DNA of 64,000 bases from NCBI GenBank assembly GCA_022566735.1, contig JADFIG010000002.1, positions 1 to 64,000 on the forward strand, written 5' to 3'. The notes beneath the pieces are model-generated. The model saw nothing but the letters and a program-made list of their open reading frames with translations. It did not search any database and was not told the origin of the DNA. Below are positions 62,320 to 64,000 of this stretch, one piece after another (the stretch's first letter is position 1; each line of letters begins with the position of its first letter). Made by a program: the position numbers and the translations under genes. The DNA comes from Pseudomonadota bacterium. GTDB taxonomy: Bacteria; Pseudomonadota; Gammaproteobacteria; Burkholderiales; Burkholderiaceae_C.

Positions 62320-64000
62320 ATGGCACACCTTGGCAAGCACACCACCTGGCGCTGGCTGGCCGCCTCGCTGCTGGCGTGGTGCGCCTCGTCCGTGCAGGCC
62401 GGCCTGACCGTCTACACCAGCTGGTCCACGTTGCCGCCCACGTCCGCAGCCAACCAGCGCACGGTCGACTTCGCGACCAACACGGTGGCCACCGAGGGTG
62501 CCGCGCGGATGACCGTCAGCCAGAGCATCGGCGACTGCCCGCGCCTGTTCGGCCTGTGCCTGCTGGGCACCTCCCCGGGCGGCATCGCCTACCCCACGAC
62601 GTCCTCGCTCAACGGGTTCTCGGGCAAACACCTGGAGATCTCTTCGGGCGTCAACGGCAACAGCACCTCCTACACCATCACCTTCACCAACCCCACGCCC
62701 TACGTCGGCTTCCTGTGGGGCGCGCAGTACAACATCGGCTCGCAGAACAACATGCTGGTCAACCTCACGCTGGCCGACAACAGCGTGGTGACCTTGAAGA
62801 ACTGCCGCGACAGCAGCAACCCCCAGTGCGTGGGCGCCTACGTGCCCAGCAGCTGGTTCACGGACGTCTACGACATCCTGTTCGGCTGGTTGCTGGGCGA
62901 CGCCATCCGTTACGTGCCGGTGTACGTGCAGTACCAGCCGAACAACGGGGTGAAGGTCAAGAAGGTCCAGTTCCAGACCTACGACTGCGGGGGCTGCGGC
63001 CTGCTGTTTGCCGACACCAACCTGGACTACCAGGTCGATTACCTGACTTATGTGGACGCCTCGGTGGTGCCCGACCACTACGAGGTCACCACCTCGTCGG
63101 GCACGGTGGCCTCGGGGGCGGACGTGGTCTACACCATCAAGGCTTGCGGCAACGCCAGCTGCAGCCTGCCCTGGACCTCCGGCGTGACGGGCACGCTGGC
63201 ACTGGCGGGGGGCACGCCGAGCTTCCCTTCGGGTGCCAACTTCACCATCCCGGCGGGGCCCAACAACACCACCACGGTGGTGGTGCGCTTTGCCGCCACG
63301 GGCACGGCCACAGCGAGCCTGTCGGCCCACAGCCCCACGCCCAGCAACACGCCCAAGGTGTTCTGCGGCATGGGCGCGGCCGCGGCCAGCGCGGGCAGTT
63401 GCGCCGTCACCGTGAGCGCGCCGCTGCACCACCTGGAGGTCACCACCGGCAGCAGCTCCGGGCTGACGTGCAACCCGGTCAGCTACACCGTGAAGGCCTG
63501 CGCGGACGCGGCCTGCTCGGCGCCCTACACCGCCGGGGTCACGGGCACGCTCACGCTCACGGGGGCCACGCCGAACAGCGCGGTCGGCTTCGACACGGGC
63601 GCCACGGGCACGGCCACCTACAGCGTCTACACCACCACCGCCGCCACGGTGGTGGCCAGCATCAACACCGCCACGCTCAACACCACGGCCACCGGCTTGC
63701 CGGCCGTGTACTGCGGCATGGGCACGGCGGCCACGGCCCTGGGCAGTTGCGCCTACAGCGCGCAGAGCTCGGCCCTGCTCTTCGATGTGCCCCACCATGC
63801 CGCGGGCGATGTGCAGACCGTGGGCCTGTACGCCATCAAGGCCAACGCTGCGGGCACCCAGTGCTCGGCGGCTTTCTCGGGCAGCCGCAATGTCAAGCTG
63901 TCGTGTGCCTACAGCAACCCGATTTCCGGCTCCGCGCCGGTGGTGGTCAACGGGGTGGGGCTCAATGGCACGGGGGCCACGGGCAGCGCGTGTGACGTCG
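62320..64000 (+). CDS. mshQ: MshQ-like adhesin/pilus accessory protein, N-terminal part (runs off the edge)
   Basis: This open frame of more than 560 codons continues past the right edge. It has AGGAG seven bases before the ATG and a signal peptide ending SSVQAG (near residue 27). The next 230 residues are rich in aromatic and small residues with few charges. Two repeats of about 95 residues follow, each with a VTTSSG or VTTGSS start, a YTIKACGNASC or YTVKACADAACS core, then GVTGTL and a CGMG segment. This is the cysteine-paired, beta-rich pattern of DUF6701/MshQ proteins. It is probably secreted and pilus-associated. Confidence 0.72.
   Translation, partial: MAHLGKHTTWRWLAASLLAWCASSVQAGLTVYTSWSTLPPTSAANQRTVDFATNTVATEGAARMTVSQSIGDCPRLFGLCLLGTSPGGIAYPTTSSLNGFSGKHLEISSGVNGNSTSYTITFTNPTPYVGFLWGAQYNIGSQNNMLVNLTLADNSVVTLKNCRDSSNPQCVGAYVPSSWFTDVYDILFGWLLGDAIRYVPVYVQYQPNNGVKVKKVQFQTYDCGGCGLLFADTNLDYQVDYLTYVDASVVPDHYEVTTSSGTVASGADVVYTIKACGNASCSLPWTSGVTGTLALAGGTPSFPSGANFTIPAGPNNTTTVVVRFAATGTATASLSAHSPTPSNTPKVFCGMGAAAASAGSCAVTVSAPLHHLEVTTGSSSGLTCNPVSYTVKACADAACSAPYTAGVTGTLTLTGATPNSAVGFDTGATGTATYSVYTTTAATVVASINTATLNTTATGLPAVYCGMGTAATALGSCAYSAQSSALLFDVPHHAAGDVQTVGLYAIKANAAGTQCSAAFSGSRNVKLSCAYSNPISGSAPVVVNGVGLNGTGATGSACDV

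Noticed and set aside
62277-63995. A 572-codon open frame in a second plus-strand frame
   Set aside because: It is out of frame with the MshQ-like gene, lacks a signal peptide and is His/Arg/Gly-rich. The frame starting at 62320 has a ribosome-binding site, a signal peptide and repeated domains.

Overview
The window is a 64 kb, high-GC, densely coded piece of what looks like a betaproteobacterial chromosome, most likely order Burkholderiales. The evidence is the gene content and neighbourhoods: pgk/pyk/fba/purC, purE-purK-tsaC, tsaB-rimI-uracil-DNA glycosylase, engB-cytochrome c4-resB-ccsA (system II cytochrome c maturation), the glycolate oxidase subunits glcE-glcF, a DUF1631 protein, and MSHA-type and PilY1-type pilus clusters. 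The species cannot be named from the sequence alone. I saw no rRNA, tRNA or CRISPR array.

Layout. 1-177: the 5' end of an IS3-family element abutting azlC. 186-1288: azlC-azlD amino-acid exporter pair. 1312-2642: pgk with its own promoter and terminator. 2709-6646 (minus): two paralogous PF10118 proteins with a ferritin-like di-iron residue pattern, then an AraC regulator coupled to an alpha/beta hydrolase. 6764-11621: pyk, fba, a glutathione S-transferase and purC. 11649-13242 (minus): a PEP-CTERM surface protein and engB. 13309-17701: cytochrome c4 and the ResB/CcsA haem-ligation pair. 17852-21769: a small conserved protein, a nitrilase-family amidase (minus), and glcE-glcF without glcD. 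21796-29968 (minus): one operon of type IVa minor pilins (pilE-fimT-pilV-pilW-pilX), the adhesin pilY1 and a coupled TonB-like gene. 30187-32117 (minus): sseA and a thioredoxin-TPR co-chaperone. 32240-35086: purE-purK-tsaC. 35176-42000: an SGNH-like lipoprotein, a SemiSWEET transporter, dacB, tsaB-rimI-udg and a CorA-type transporter. 42017-43800: hemB and hemJ, divergent, with a candidate small RNA between them. 43816-51142: vanZ, ferredoxin, alpha/beta hydrolase, dacC, ybeD and the yajC-secD-secF translocon operon. 51225-53567: DUF1631. 53591-64000: an MSHA-type pilus operon (mshI-J-K-L-E-G, two pilins, an MshQ-like protein that runs off the end).

How the genes work together. The window pairs lower glycolysis with purine synthesis, cytochrome c maturation with a c4 cytochrome, and two haem-synthesis steps (hemB, hemJ). 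It carries two separate type IV filament systems. The MSHA ATPase has tandem N-terminal motifs of the c-di-GMP-binding MshEN type, and the operon begins with a leader able to fold over its first start codon. Several genes (engB, tsaB, hemJ, a ferredoxin, glcE) have a -10 hexamer so close to the start codon that their mRNAs would be leaderless or nearly so. A dyad TGTGAC-N5-GTCACA occurs upstream of both the PEP-CTERM gene and yajC-secDF. The most novel-looking items are the candidate sRNA with a CCUCC loop between hemB and hemJ, the structured mshI leader, the shared dyad, the di-iron reinterpretation of the PF10118 pair, and the SGNH-type lipoprotein whose nucleophile position reads GDE.
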